DNA from: an uncultured Oscillospiraceae bacterium
Lineage (GTDB): Bacteria > Bacillota > Clostridia > UBA1212 > UBA1255
Direction: 5' to 3'
Length of the DNA: 8,720 nt
Assembly (NCBI GenBank): GCA_902462635.1
Contig: CABQCN010000034.1
Span: 1-8,720 of the forward strand
Positions 1 to 7,413 of the stretch are shown one piece after another. Both the position numbers and the translations under genes were made by a program. Under the pieces are notes generated by a model. The model was not told the DNA's origin. It searched no databases and saw only the letters and a list, made by a program, of their open reading frames with translations. Each line of letters opens with the position of its first letter. Position 1 is the first letter of the stretch.

Positions 1-91
1 AATAAGAGGTATTATAAGCTGCCGTTACTTGCAGTGTAGCGAATAACAGGATAAAAGATAATACCAAAACGATTATATGTTTTTTCTTCAT
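1..91 (-). CDS. Secreted protein, N-terminal 30 codons only (partial)
   Basis: The minus strand has an ATG at 91-89 preceded by a clear AGGAGG (positions 104-99, 7-nt gap), and an open frame runs to the window edge. The visible residues begin MKKKHIIVLVLSF and form a classic Sec signal peptide: three lysines, about 17 hydrophobic residues, and a likely signal peptidase I site after VTA (about residue 24). No lipobox cysteine is visible, so it is probably not a lipoprotein. The gene lies downstream of the ABC ATPase gene on the same strand, 193 bp away. It could be a partner of that transporter (a permease or a periplasmic-type adaptor also starts with a membrane segment) or be unrelated. The mature protein is outside the window, so no function can be given. 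Its codons are AT-rich compared with the genes further right. Confidence 0.75.
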   Translation of the reverse strand, partial: MKKKHIIVLVLSFILLFATLQVTAAYNTSY

Positions 92-129
92 AATAAAACC
101 TCCTGATTAATTATAATTTTTTAATACTC

Positions 130-135
130 ATTATA
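130..135 (-). promoter_or_regulatory. Possible -10 box for the partial secreted-protein gene
   Basis: TATAAT on the minus strand, 38 bp upstream of the start codon of the partial gene. I could not find a good -35 box at 16-18 bp, so the promoter is weak or needs an activator. Two small palindromes sit just upstream (TAGCGCTA at 148-155 and CTATTTATAG at 153-162) and could be part of a binding site. Nothing else that I can support lies in the 92-284 gap. Confidence 0.35.
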
Positions 136-284
136 TGATAGGTTTTGTAGCGCTATTTATAGTAAACCATGATAATCCCCCCTTGACTTAAAATATTTTT
201 ATGAATAGGACCGGATCTTCCAGTTTATGAGAATCGCGCGCTTCCCAGATAAAACTTAAAATCCGATACGCTTAAACGAATCTT

Positions 285-956
285 TTATTCGACGCAAGTG
301 ATTTCTTCGATTGCAATCGACCGGCTTCCTTGTGTAATAATCCGTTCGTCGTGCGATACGCATAATACCGTGACCTCCCGTTCTTCGTTCAATCCTTTGA
401 TCAGACGGATGAGATGCTGGCCATTCGCAGAGTCCAGGTTTCCTGTGGGTTCATCGGCGAGGATGATGTCGGGTTCGTTGGCAATCGCCCGGGCAAATGC
501 AACCCGCTGCTGTTCTCCGCCGGAGAGCGTACGCGGATATTCCATTTTACGATGTGCCATGCCAATGACTTCCAACAATTCGTCAACCCGGCGCTTGACT
601 TCCGCCTTTTTATTCCCGGCCAAGAGCAGCGGGACGGCAATGTTATCTTTCACATTGAACTGCTGGATCAAATTGAATGCTTGAAAAATATAGCCGATCC
701 GTTTGTTGCGGAATTCGGAAATTTTTGATTCCGTCATTTTTCCAAGATCGGTATCGTCTATTATGACATTCCCTGCGTTCGGGCGTACAAAACCGGAGAC
801 GAGGTTCAATAAGGTGGATTTTCCTTTGCCGGAAGGGCCGTAAATCGTGGCAAAATCCCCTTTGGAAAAGGATAAATTCAGATTCTTAAAAATAGGAATT
901 TTTTGCGTTTTTGTTTGAAATGTAAGCGTTATGTTTCTCAGTTCTATATAATTCAT
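285..956 (-). CDS. ABC transporter ATP-binding protein, MacB/LolD type
   Basis: 223-residue ATPase, the usual length for the LolD/MacB/FtsE group. All motifs are present: Walker [10 protein letters not shown] (residues 40-48), Q-loop Gln92, signature LSGGEQQR (144-151), Walker B ILADE (165-169) with D-loop NLD, and H-loop His202. The insert [17 protein letters not shown] after the Q-loop is typical of this group. Such ATPases power MacB/FtsX-type permeases that move lipoproteins, peptides or antibiotics across or out of the membrane. The start at 956 is chosen because the protein then begins MNYIELRNI like its relatives, with GGGTGA 5 nt upstream; the frame is open further upstream (to 1028) but those residues look non-coding and AT-rich. 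No permease gene is adjacent; the only same-strand neighbour downstream is the partial secreted protein, so the partner is probably encoded beyond the left edge. The stop is TAA. Confidence 0.9.
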   Translation of the reverse strand: MNYIELRNITLTFQTKTQKIPIFKNLNLSFSKGDFATIYGPSGKGKSTLLNLVSGFVRPNAGNVIIDDTDLGKMTESKISEFRNKRIGYIFQAFNLIQQFNVKDNIAVPLLLAGNKKAEVKRRVDELLEVIGMAHRKMEYPRTLSGGEQQRVAFARAIANEPDIILADEPTGNLDSANGQHLIRLIKGLNEEREVTVLCVSHDERIITQGSRSIAIEEITCVE

Positions 957-1162
957 CTCAGTCACCCTATATAAAGGAGTATTGTAATGATTCATTTGCC
1001 TATCTGTTATATAAAACAACATAAACACATAAAAAGGTTACAAATAATATAAAATAATTAAAATAAAATTAAAAAACAGAAGATACTAAAGGAGGACTGT
1101 GATAAATAGAATAAGATAATGAACAAAAAATCGAAAGCGGCAGCGTTGGCTTATAGGACTTT

Positions 1163-1191
1163 GTGATCCGGGGCTATGTTCCCCGGATCAC
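1163..1191. repeat. Perfect 11-bp inverted repeat (hairpin) at the end of the DUF3737 gene
   Basis: GTGATCCGGGG (1163-1173) and CCCCGGATCAC (1181-1191) flank a 7-nt loop. The TAG stop codon of the DUF3737 gene (1176-1174 on the minus strand) falls in the loop, and one arm encodes its last residues. It may act as a transcription terminator or RNA-stabilising end for that gene, but neither strand has a T-tract after the stem, so it is not a standard intrinsic terminator. The rest of the 957-1173 gap is AT-rich and has no promoter I can defend. Confidence 0.6.
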
Positions 1192-2025
1192 GACCTGCGC
1201 GCCGCAATCGATGACGGCGTCTTCCCAGATGATTTCCCCGACACTGTCTGCCGTTATGGTACCGGAGCGGGGATTTTTGATGGAATCGACATTGCCGGTG
1301 ATCTCTGCTTCCACATCGGAGTATTCAAAGGAGAGATCGGTTCCTTGCATGGTGCAATTGACCAGTTTCAGGTTCTTGCAATAACAGAGCGGCTGCGTTC
1401 CGGAAATTTCGCAATTGACGAGCGTCAAGCCATCCGAAAACCAGCCCAGGTATTCACCCTTGACGACGGAATCCGTTACGGTGACATTTTTGCTGTGCCA
1501 GAAGGCGTCTTTCGTGTCGAGAACGGAATCGCGGATCGTTACGTCCTGCATGTATTGGAACGAGTATTTTCCCTTCAGGCGGAGGTGGTCGATCCGAGCG
1601 TCGCGGCTGTCCAGCAGGAAATATTCCGATTCGATTTCACTGCTGGAAATTTCGAGGCCGCTGCATTTCCAGCCGAATTCCGGAGAATGGATCACGCAAT
1701 CCGTTACACGGATCCGGCTGCATTCGCGAAGCGTTTTGATGCCGTCGATCCGGCAATTCCGGATCGTACCGTCTGCGCAGTACCAGATCGGCGCGCGCGT
1801 TTTTTCATCCATTTCCGAATCGGAAAGCAGAAATTTCTGCGCGTGCCAAAGAGGGTAACGCAAAGAAAAGCGGCAATTTTCTACCGTAATATCGCGGCAT
1901 TCCTTTAAAACGGATTCTCCGTCGGCGGGGCCGGCGAAGGTACAGCCGCGGACTACGGCGTTTACCTGATGATATAAAGCGCGCTCTTCATCGAAGTTCT
2001 GCGCTTCCGTAATTACGAAATTCAT
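1174..2025 (-). CDS. DUF3737 family right-handed beta-helix protein
   Basis: 283 residues with no signal peptide or membrane segment, so probably cytoplasmic. The chain is a run of about eleven short strands with a period near 20 residues, each with a pattern such as VENCRF, IRNCRI, VTDCVI, IRDSVL, VTDSVV, LVNCEI. This is the mark of a right-handed parallel beta-helix (pectate-lyase-like fold). GPADGES (32-38), LKEC (40-43) and RYPLWH (56-61) are hallmarks I recognise for DUF3737. The molecular function of the family is not known to me; no catalytic site can be assigned. Start: ATG at 2025 with AGAAGG 7 nt upstream; stop is TAG, inside a hairpin loop. It is transcribed alone from a MerR-type promoter, divergently from the TetR operon, which suggests induction by a stress or small molecule rather than housekeeping expression. 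Confidence 0.88.
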   Translation of the reverse strand: MNFVITEAQNFDEERALYHQVNAVVRGCTFAGPADGESVLKECRDITVENCRFSLRYPLWHAQKFLLSDSEMDEKTRAPIWYCADGTIRNCRIDGIKTLRECSRIRVTDCVIHSPEFGWKCSGLEISSSEIESEYFLLDSRDARIDHLRLKGKYSFQYMQDVTIRDSVLDTKDAFWHSKNVTVTDSVVKGEYLGWFSDGLTLVNCEISGTQPLCYCKNLKLVNCTMQGTDLSFEYSDVEAEITGNVDSIKNPRSGTITADSVGEIIWEDAVIDCGAQVVIRGT

Positions 2026-2055
2026 ATAAAACCTTCTTTATAATAAAATATTTAT

Positions 2056-2072
2056 GGAAAGACAGTCTTTCC
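2056..2072. repeat. 17-bp palindrome in the 5' leader of the DUF3737 gene
   Basis: GGAAAGAC, one A, then GTCTTTCC: perfect 8-bp arms around a single central base. It lies between the predicted start site (about 2098) and the start codon (2025) of the DUF3737 gene. It could be a roadblock operator for a dimeric regulator, or in RNA a 7-bp stem with a 3-nt loop. No terminator-like T-tract follows. Confidence 0.5.
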
Positions 2073-2104
2073 GCGGTCCTTGCGGTTTGATGCTGTCAGA
2101 GGAT

Positions 2105-2135
2105 ATGATACCACCTGGATCCCACTCCAAGTCAA
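2105..2135 (-). promoter_or_regulatory. MerR-type promoter of the DUF3737 gene (19-bp spacer with inverted repeat)
   Basis: On the minus strand, -35 TTGACT (2135-2130) and -10 TATCAT (2110-2105) are separated by 19 bp, too long for normal sigma-A recognition. The spacer region holds an imperfect inverted repeat, ACTTGGA (2132-2126), 6 bp, TCCAGGT (2119-2113). A long spacer containing an inverted repeat is the known signature of promoters activated by MerR-family proteins, which twist the DNA to realign the boxes. No MerR-family gene is in the window, so the regulator would act from elsewhere. The predicted leader is about 73 nt. Confidence 0.6.
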
Positions 2136-2172
2136 GTTTTATTTTACCGCAGAGAATCAACGCATTTTTTAC

Positions 2173-2201
2173 TTGACAGAAACAAGCGGATCATATAAAA
2201 T
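2173..2201 (+). promoter_or_regulatory. Sigma-A promoter of the TetR-ABC exporter operon
   Basis: TTGACA (2173-2178), a 17-bp spacer, and TAAAAT (2196-2201, 5 of 6 matches to TATAAT). The expected start site is about 2208, 37 nt upstream of the TTG start codon of the TetR gene. The -35 box is perfect, so the promoter should be strong when not repressed. Confidence 0.75.
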
Positions 2202-2213
2202 AACGATCGTTAT
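2200..2213. promoter_or_regulatory. Probable TetR-family operator (14-bp perfect palindrome)
   Basis: ATAACGATCGTTAT is a perfect palindrome that overlaps the end of the -10 box and the predicted start site. AACG/CGTT palindromes of this size at the promoter of a TetR-family gene are typical self-regulatory operators. Bound repressor would block open-complex formation, so the whole TetR-ATPase-permease operon is probably autorepressed and induced by the exporter's substrate. The assignment is inferred from position and symmetry. Confidence 0.7.
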
Positions 2214-2244
2214 GTAACAAGCGCTTTCTGGGAGGTGAAGGCAG

Positions 2245-2826
2245 TTGCCGCCGAAAATACAATACGCAAAAGAACAAATCATAGATGCGGCGATTGAAAT
2301 CGTGCGCAGAGATGGTCCGGAGGCGCTCAATGCGCGTGCGGTGGCAAAACAGCTCGGTTGCTCTACACAGCCCGTATTCCGCGAATTCGAAAGTATGGCG
2401 GCGCTCAAAGACGCCGTGATTGCAAAAGCATACGGGATCTATGAGGCATATATCCTGCGGCACTGCGCGCAGGCGGAAAAGCCGTATAAGGCTGCGGGGA
2501 CGGCGTATATCCGGTTTGCGGGCGAAGAAAAAGCGCTGTTCAAGCTGCTGTTCATGCGCGACAGGCGCAAAGAAACACACGAATATGCGGACGGGAATCT
2601 GGAGCTTTATCTGAGGGAAATTTCCCGTACATTGGGGGTGAGCAGGGAAACGGCGTATGCATTCCACATTCGGATGTGGATCTATACGCATGGAATGGCG
2701 GTTATGACCGCTACGGATTATCTGCATTTTACTGATGAACAGGTCAGCCTGTTTCTCATGGAAGAATTTACGGCATTAAAAGAAAGGTTTGGAGACAAAG
2801 ATGAGCAATATCATAGAAATCAATAA
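2245..2826 (+). CDS. TetR/AcrR family transcriptional repressor
   Basis: 193 residues, normal for the family. The N-terminal DNA-binding domain is clear: IIDAAIEIVRRDG followed by the helix-turn-helix around residues 29-48, ending in the usual STQPVFREFESMAALKDAV. The helical C-terminal part (about 60-190) binds the ligand and dimerises; the inducer cannot be read from sequence. The start is TTG at 2245 with GGAGGTGA 7-10 nt upstream; no ATG fits the conserved N-terminus. The gene is first in an operon: its last 26 bases overlap the ABC ATPase gene. With the palindrome at the promoter and the downstream exporter genes, it most likely represses its own operon and releases it on binding a toxic compound. 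Confidence 0.9.
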   Translation: MPPKIQYAKEQIIDAAIEIVRRDGPEALNARAVAKQLGCSTQPVFREFESMAALKDAVIAKAYGIYEAYILRHCAQAEKPYKAAGTAYIRFAGEEKALFKLLFMRDRRKETHEYADGNLELYLREISRTLGVSRETAYAFHIRMWIYTHGMAVMTATDYLHFTDEQVSLFLMEEFTALKERFGDKDEQYHRNQ

Positions 2827-3709
2827 CCTGAAGAAATATTTCGGCGAGATCAGGGCCGTGGACGATATCACGTTCCGCGTTAAGGAGGGCGAATTGTTTG
2901 CTTTTCTGGGGTTAAACGGCGCCGGCAAGAGTACCACGATCTCCATTCTGTGCGGGCAGCTCCAGAAGGATGCGGGATCCGTGGTGATCGACGGCAGCGA
3001 TATCGAACGCGATGCGGACCGCATTAAATCCGAAATCGGGATCGTTTTCCAGAATTCGCTGCTCGACAAGCTTTTGACGGTTCGGGACAATCTGAAACTG
3101 CGCGCCGCGCTTTACGGGATTACCGATGATGCGTTTCGCAAACGTCTCGACAGCCTCACGGAATTGCTGGATCTGGAAGAGCTGCTGAAACGGCCGGTGG
3201 GCAAATTATCCGGCGGACAGCGCCGCAGGATCGACGTCGCAAGAGCGCTCCTGCACGAACCAAAAATATTGATTCTGGACGAACCGACGACGGGACTCGA
3301 TCCGCAGTCGCGGAAAATGGTCTGGAGCGTCATAGAACATCTGCGGAAAAAGGAAGGGCTGACGGTATTCCTGACGACGCATTATATGGAAGAAGCGGGG
3401 GATGCCGATTTCGTCGTGATCCTGGACAGCGGTAAAATTTCGGCGGAGGGCACGCCGCATGATCTGAAAAGCGCGCATGCAAAAGACGCCATTAAACTGT
3501 ACGCTGCGGATTTATCACAGCTGGACGCACTGGGAATCCCGTATACTGCGGAAAACGGGTATGCGAAAATCGAAGCGCCCGACACGGCGTATGCTAAGGA
3601 GTTGATTTTACGCCATCCGGAATTGTTTGATGATTTCGAAATCATCAAAGGAAAGATGGACGACGTTTTTCTGGCGGTAACGGGCAAAGCGCTCAGGGAG
3701 GGAGTATGA
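2801..3709 (+). CDS. ABC-2 exporter ATP-binding protein (DrrA-like)
   Basis: 302-residue ATPase. Motifs: Walker A GLNGAGKST (37-45), Q-loop Gln84, signature LSGGQ (136-140), Walker B ILILDE (156-161), D-loop GLD (165-167), H-loop His194. The C-terminal 90 residues after the ATPase core match the extra domain of DrrA/CcmA-type drug-export ATPases, ending in the usual DDVFLAVTGK motif. It should energise the permease encoded immediately downstream and export a hydrophobic drug, peptide or lipid; the substrate is unknown. Start ATG at 2801 has GGAG 6 nt upstream and lies inside the end of the TetR gene; an in-frame TTG at 2789 is possible but has no better site. The stop codon overlaps the permease start (ATGA), which suggests translational coupling and equal amounts of the two subunits. 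Confidence 0.92.
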   Translation: MSNIIEINNLKKYFGEIRAVDDITFRVKEGELFAFLGLNGAGKSTTISILCGQLQKDAGSVVIDGSDIERDADRIKSEIGIVFQNSLLDKLLTVRDNLKLRAALYGITDDAFRKRLDSLTELLDLEELLKRPVGKLSGGQRRRIDVARALLHEPKILILDEPTTGLDPQSRKMVWSVIEHLRKKEGLTVFLTTHYMEEAGDADFVVILDSGKISAEGTPHDLKSAHAKDAIKLYAADLSQLDALGIPYTAENGYAKIEAPDTAYAKELILRHPELFDDFEIIKGKMDDVFLAVTGKALREGV

Positions 3710-4617
3710 ATATGAAAAACGGCAAAACGGTACGCTTTTTGGTTGAAAGAAACGTCAAATTATATTTCAAGGATAAAATTTCTTTCTTTATGTCGCTGAT
3801 CACGCCGCTGATCCTGATCGTGCTTTTCCTCACCTTCCTGCGGAAAGTTTATGTAAGTTCTTTCGAAGCGTTTATCCCGGAGGGATTCACGATAGGGGAG
3901 AAACTCGTCAACGCCTTCACCGGAGGCTGGCTTTTATCGTCCATCCTTGGCGTCAGCAGCGTGACAATCGCATTTTGCTCCAATATCGTGATGGTACAGG
4001 ATAAAATTACCGGCAGCCTCTCGGATCTGCTCGTAACGCCGGTGCGAAAATACCTGCTGGCGGTCAGTTATTACATTGCAAACGTCGTCACGACGCTGAT
4101 CGTCTGTTTCATCGCTATGGGCGCGGGTTTTATTTACCTGTATGCGGTGGGTTGGTATCTTTCTGCCGGAGATGTGTTTTTGATCGTTGGAGACGTATTG
4201 CTGTGCACGCTGTTCGGAACCTCGCTGGCCGCTGTGGTGGAACATTTTATCAGCACGCAGGGCGGAATCAGCGCCGTTGCGACGCTCGTCAGCTCCATGT
4301 ACGGCTTCGTGTGCGGCGCATATATGCCGATTTCGCAGTTCTCCGGGCCGGTACGGAATATCGTTTCCTTTATTCCCGGTACGTACGGCACGTCGCTGCT
4401 GCGCAATCATTATATGAACGGCGTTCTTTCCGAACTGCAGCAGGAGCTGCCGGCGGAAATGATTACGGGTTTACGCGACGGGTTCGACGCCAATATATAT
4501 TTCTTCGGCCACCGCGTAGCACAGTGGCAGATGTATGGAATCGTCGCGGGTGCCGCGCTGCTGTTTCTGGGAATTTACATCGTATTGAACCTGCTGAAAA
4601 ACCGGAAGAAAACATGA
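3706..4617 (+). CDS. ABC-2 type transporter permease (DrrB/NodJ-like)
   Basis: 303 residues with about six hydrophobic segments (roughly 26-45, 73-95, 115-147, 157-178, 187-208, 277-297), the standard ABC-2 membrane subunit. Family features are the N-terminal amphipathic stretch RFLVERNVKLYFKDK, the cytoplasmic segment MVQDKITGSLSDLLVTPV (96-113) that contacts the ATPase, and GAYMPISQFSGPVRNIVSFIPGTYG-like sequence (from 204) before the last extracellular loop. The 65-residue loop before the last helix is longer than in short DrrB proteins. It forms the pore of the exporter with the ATPase just upstream. Start at 3706 overlaps the ATPase stop; a second ATG at 3712 is also well placed after GGGAGG, so the exact start is uncertain by two codons. 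No terminator follows directly; the nearest is the hairpin at 4690-4743. Confidence 0.9.
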   Translation: MNMKNGKTVRFLVERNVKLYFKDKISFFMSLITPLILIVLFLTFLRKVYVSSFEAFIPEGFTIGEKLVNAFTGGWLLSSILGVSSVTIAFCSNIVMVQDKITGSLSDLLVTPVRKYLLAVSYYIANVVTTLIVCFIAMGAGFIYLYAVGWYLSAGDVFLIVGDVLLCTLFGTSLAAVVEHFISTQGGISAVATLVSSMYGFVCGAYMPISQFSGPVRNIVSFIPGTYGTSLLRNHYMNGVLSELQQELPAEMITGLRDGFDANIYFFGHRVAQWQMYGIVAGAALLFLGIYIVLNLLKNRKKT

Positions 4618-4648
4618 GTGTTTGTGCTGTGACGTCGCAAAATATGTA

Positions 4649-4677
4649 TTGACAGCCTAAACGCAATATTGTATAAT
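4649..4677 (+). promoter_or_regulatory. Perfect consensus sigma-A promoter upstream of the glutamate synthase operon
   Basis: TTGACA (4649-4654), exactly 17 bp, TATAAT (4672-4677). All twelve consensus bases match. The expected start site is about 4684, only some 6 nt before the long terminator-like hairpin. Confidence 0.85.
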
Positions 4678-4689
4678 ATGCAATCGAAC

Positions 4690-4743
4690 AAAGGCGTTCA
4701 CACAATGGACAGGGAAACCTGTGCTTTGTGTGAACGCCTTTTT
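4690..4743 (+). terminator. Long stem-loop with T-tract in the glutamate synthase leader (terminator or attenuator)
   Basis: AAAGGCGTTCACACAA (4690-4705) pairs perfectly with TTGTGTGAACGCCTTT (4726-4741). Inside, ACAGG (4709-4713) and CCTGT (4718-4722) close a GAAA tetraloop, with a G-C pair between two mismatches linking the two stems. A run of five T (4739-4743) ends the stem, as in an intrinsic terminator. It can end transcripts from the exporter operon, but it also lies right after the strong promoter at 4649-4677, so it should act on that promoter's RNA as well. The minus strand has only three T after the stem, so it acts mainly in the plus direction. Confidence 0.8.
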
Positions 4744-4758
4744 CATGTTTGCAGAAAA

Positions 4759-4777
4759 CCCGGTTATCAGAACCGGG
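4759..4777 (+). repeat. Second leader hairpin before the amidotransferase gene
   Basis: CCCGGTT (4759-4765) and AACCGGG (4771-4777) form a 7-bp stem with a 5-nt loop. No T-tract follows, so it is not a terminator. It ends 6 nt before the AAGGAGG ribosome binding site (4784-4790) and could protect the mRNA 5' region or influence translation. No clear pairing with the ribosome binding site is visible. Confidence 0.5.
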
Positions 4778-4801
4778 CGTATGAAGGAGGAAAAATCCAG
4801 T

Positions 4802-5901
4802 ATGATGCAAAGAGAAGGCGATATCAGGATTCCGTCGGGATGCGCGATCGCAGGTGTCATATCGCGGGCGGGTCGAAAGATCTCCGGCGATCTGATCGTG
4901 AAATCCATGACCGTTATGCACGACCGGTCGAACGGCCTGGGCGGCGGATTCGCGGGATATGGCATTTATCCGCAGTACAAAGACCAATACGCGCTGCATA
5001 TCTTTTACGACACGATGGAAGCGCGAGAAGAGTGCGAAAAATATCTGAACCGGGTATTCGAGGTGGTGAATCTTTCGAAAATTCCGATCCGGAAATCCCC
5101 GAAGATTACGAACGAGCCTTTGATCTGGCGTTATTTCGTGACGCCGCACCATAACCGGCTTGCCGACAGCCAGCTGGAAGAGAAAGAATATGTGGTACGG
5201 GCCGTCATCTATATCAATACGCATTTTACCGGCTCATACGTGTTTTCCAGCGGGAAAAACATGGGCGTATTCAAAGCCGTAGGATATCCCGAAGATGTGG
5301 GCGCGTTTTACCGGCTGGAAGAATATGAAGGGTACAGCTGGACGGCGCACGGAAGATATCCGACGAATACGCCGGGCTGGTGGGGCGGCGCACATCCGTT
5401 TGCCATGCTCGATTATTCTATCGTGCATAACGGGGAGATTTCGTCCTACGACGCCAACCGCCGTTTTATTGAAATGTATGGATATAAATGTACGCTGCTG
5501 ACGGATACGGAGGTCATTACGTATATCGTGGATTTCCTGCTCCGACGCCAGAAACTGACGCTCGAAGAAGCGGCGCATGTGATCGCAGCGCCGTTCTGGA
5601 GCACCATCGCCGGAAAAGGCGAGGAAGAGCGGCGGAAATATACGTATCTGAGAAACGTGTACAGCAGCCTGCTCGTGACGGGTCCGTTTTCGATCCTGCT
5701 CGGATTCGAGGGGGGCCTAATGGCGCTCAACGACCGCCTGAAGCTGCGGTCTATGGTGGCCGCGGAGAAGGACGACATGGTATATATCGCCAGCGAGGAA
5801 TGCGCGATTCGGAGTATGGAACCGGATGTAGCGCGCATCTGGGCCCCGAAAGGCGGAGAACCGGTCATCGTGACATTGGATCGGGATGGAGGTGCAGCAC
5901 A

Positions 5902-5911
<10 letters not shown>
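4802..5911 (+). CDS. Glutamate synthase, class II glutamine amidotransferase subunit (split, archaeal type)
   Basis: 369 residues, the usual size for the stand-alone amidotransferase domain of split glutamate synthases. Class II (Ntn) glutaminase features: Cys14 in SGCAIAG as the likely nucleophile, GLGGGFAGYGIYP (45-57), RYPTNT (185-190), HNGEI (209-213) giving the oxyanion-hole Asn/Gly, and TDTEV (234-238). It should hydrolyse glutamine and channel ammonia to the FMN synthase subunit encoded next. For Cys14 to work as an N-terminal nucleophile, 13 residues must be removed, as occurs in other glutamate synthases. Start: AAGGAGG (4784-4790) lies 11 nt before ATG 4802 (a second ATG follows at 4805), and the conserved region begins at EGDIRIPSG; in-frame codons upstream fall inside the leader hairpins. 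It overlaps the next gene by 10 bp. Confidence 0.88.
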
Positions 5912-6779
<868 letters not shown>

Positions 6780-6789
<10 letters not shown>

Positions 6790-7403
6790 AAGAGGCTACG
6801 GATTATAAAAAACCGGTGATCGTGAAGGTTGCTGCGGTACACAATATTGCCGCAATTGCCAGCGGCATTGCCAGGAGCGGCGCCGACATTATCGCCATCG
6901 ATGGCTTTCGCGGCGGTACGGGAGCAGCGCCGACCAGGATCCGGGACAATGTGGGGATTCCGATCGAACTTGCGCTTGCGAGCGTCGATGAGCGGCTGCG
7001 CCAGGAAGGAATCCGCAATGAGGTTTCCCTGGTAGTCGGGGGCAGCATCCGCAACAGTGCCGACGTCGTCAAGGCGATCGCGCTTGGCGCCGACGCCGTA
7101 TATATCGCAACGAGCGCACTGCTGGCATTGGGCTGCCATCTTTGCAGGAGCTGCCAGACGGGAAACTGCAATTGGGGTATTGCGACACAGCGCCCTGAGC
7201 TTGTCAGGCGCCTTAATCCGGATCTCGGCTATCGGCGGCTTGTCCATTTGCTGTCTGCATGGAATCATGAAATCAAAGAATTGATGGGCGGTATGGGAAT
7301 CAACTCCATCGAGGCGCTGAAAGGCAACCGCCTGATGCTGCGCGGCGTTGGATTACACAGCAAAGAACTCGAAATATTGGGAATCAAACACGCGGGAGAG
7401 TGA
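6780..7403 (+). pseudogene. Glutamate synthase FMN subunit, C-terminal part (same frameshifted gene)
   Basis: Second half of the broken synthase gene, in the -1 frame relative to the first. The codons from 6780 read FSLKEATDYKKPVIVKVAAVHN, a natural continuation of SIEDLRQ. It contains the FMN-binding core GADIIAIDGFRGGTGAAP, the VVGGSIRNSADVVKAIALGADAV strand-helix, and the cysteine cluster GCHLCRSCQTGNCNWGIATQ that binds the [3Fe-4S] centre in glutamate synthases. A GTG at 6816 could serve as an independent start, but it has no well-spaced ribosome binding site and would lie inside a barrel strand, so it is unlikely to make a working separate protein. If the frame were restored, the whole subunit would be about 500 residues, normal for this family. 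The ferredoxin-like gene follows 10 bp after its stop. Confidence 0.88.
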
Positions 7404-7413
7404 GGTTCGGATT

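Noticed and set aside
183..211. TTGACT on the plus strand as a promoter
   Set aside because: No -10 box at a proper distance and no plus-strand gene follows.
277..291. CGAAT-N5-ATTCG as terminator of the minus-strand ABC ATPase gene
   Set aside because: Only a 5-bp AT-rich stem with three T after it; too weak to call.
987..1052. 21-codon plus-strand ORF with AAAGGAG upstream, opposite the ABC ATPase start
   Set aside because: The region is AT-rich, the peptide resembles no family I know, and purine-rich ribosome-site look-alikes are common there.
1345..1908. Long plus-strand frames opposite the DUF3737 gene
   Set aside because: They are antisense shadows; the minus-strand reading has the beta-helix repeat pattern and a good ribosome binding site.
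4721..4801. Upstream GTG/ATG starts in frame with the amidotransferase
   Set aside because: They lie in the leader hairpins without a ribosome binding site; homology begins only after 4802, which has AAGGAGG upstream.
4669..5154. Plus-strand frame through the leader hairpin and into the amidotransferase gene, with a Cys-rich start (from ATG 4705) that might be a leader peptide
   Set aside because: No ribosome binding site before either ATG, and most of it is an out-of-frame reading of the amidotransferase gene; it has no run of regulatory codons.
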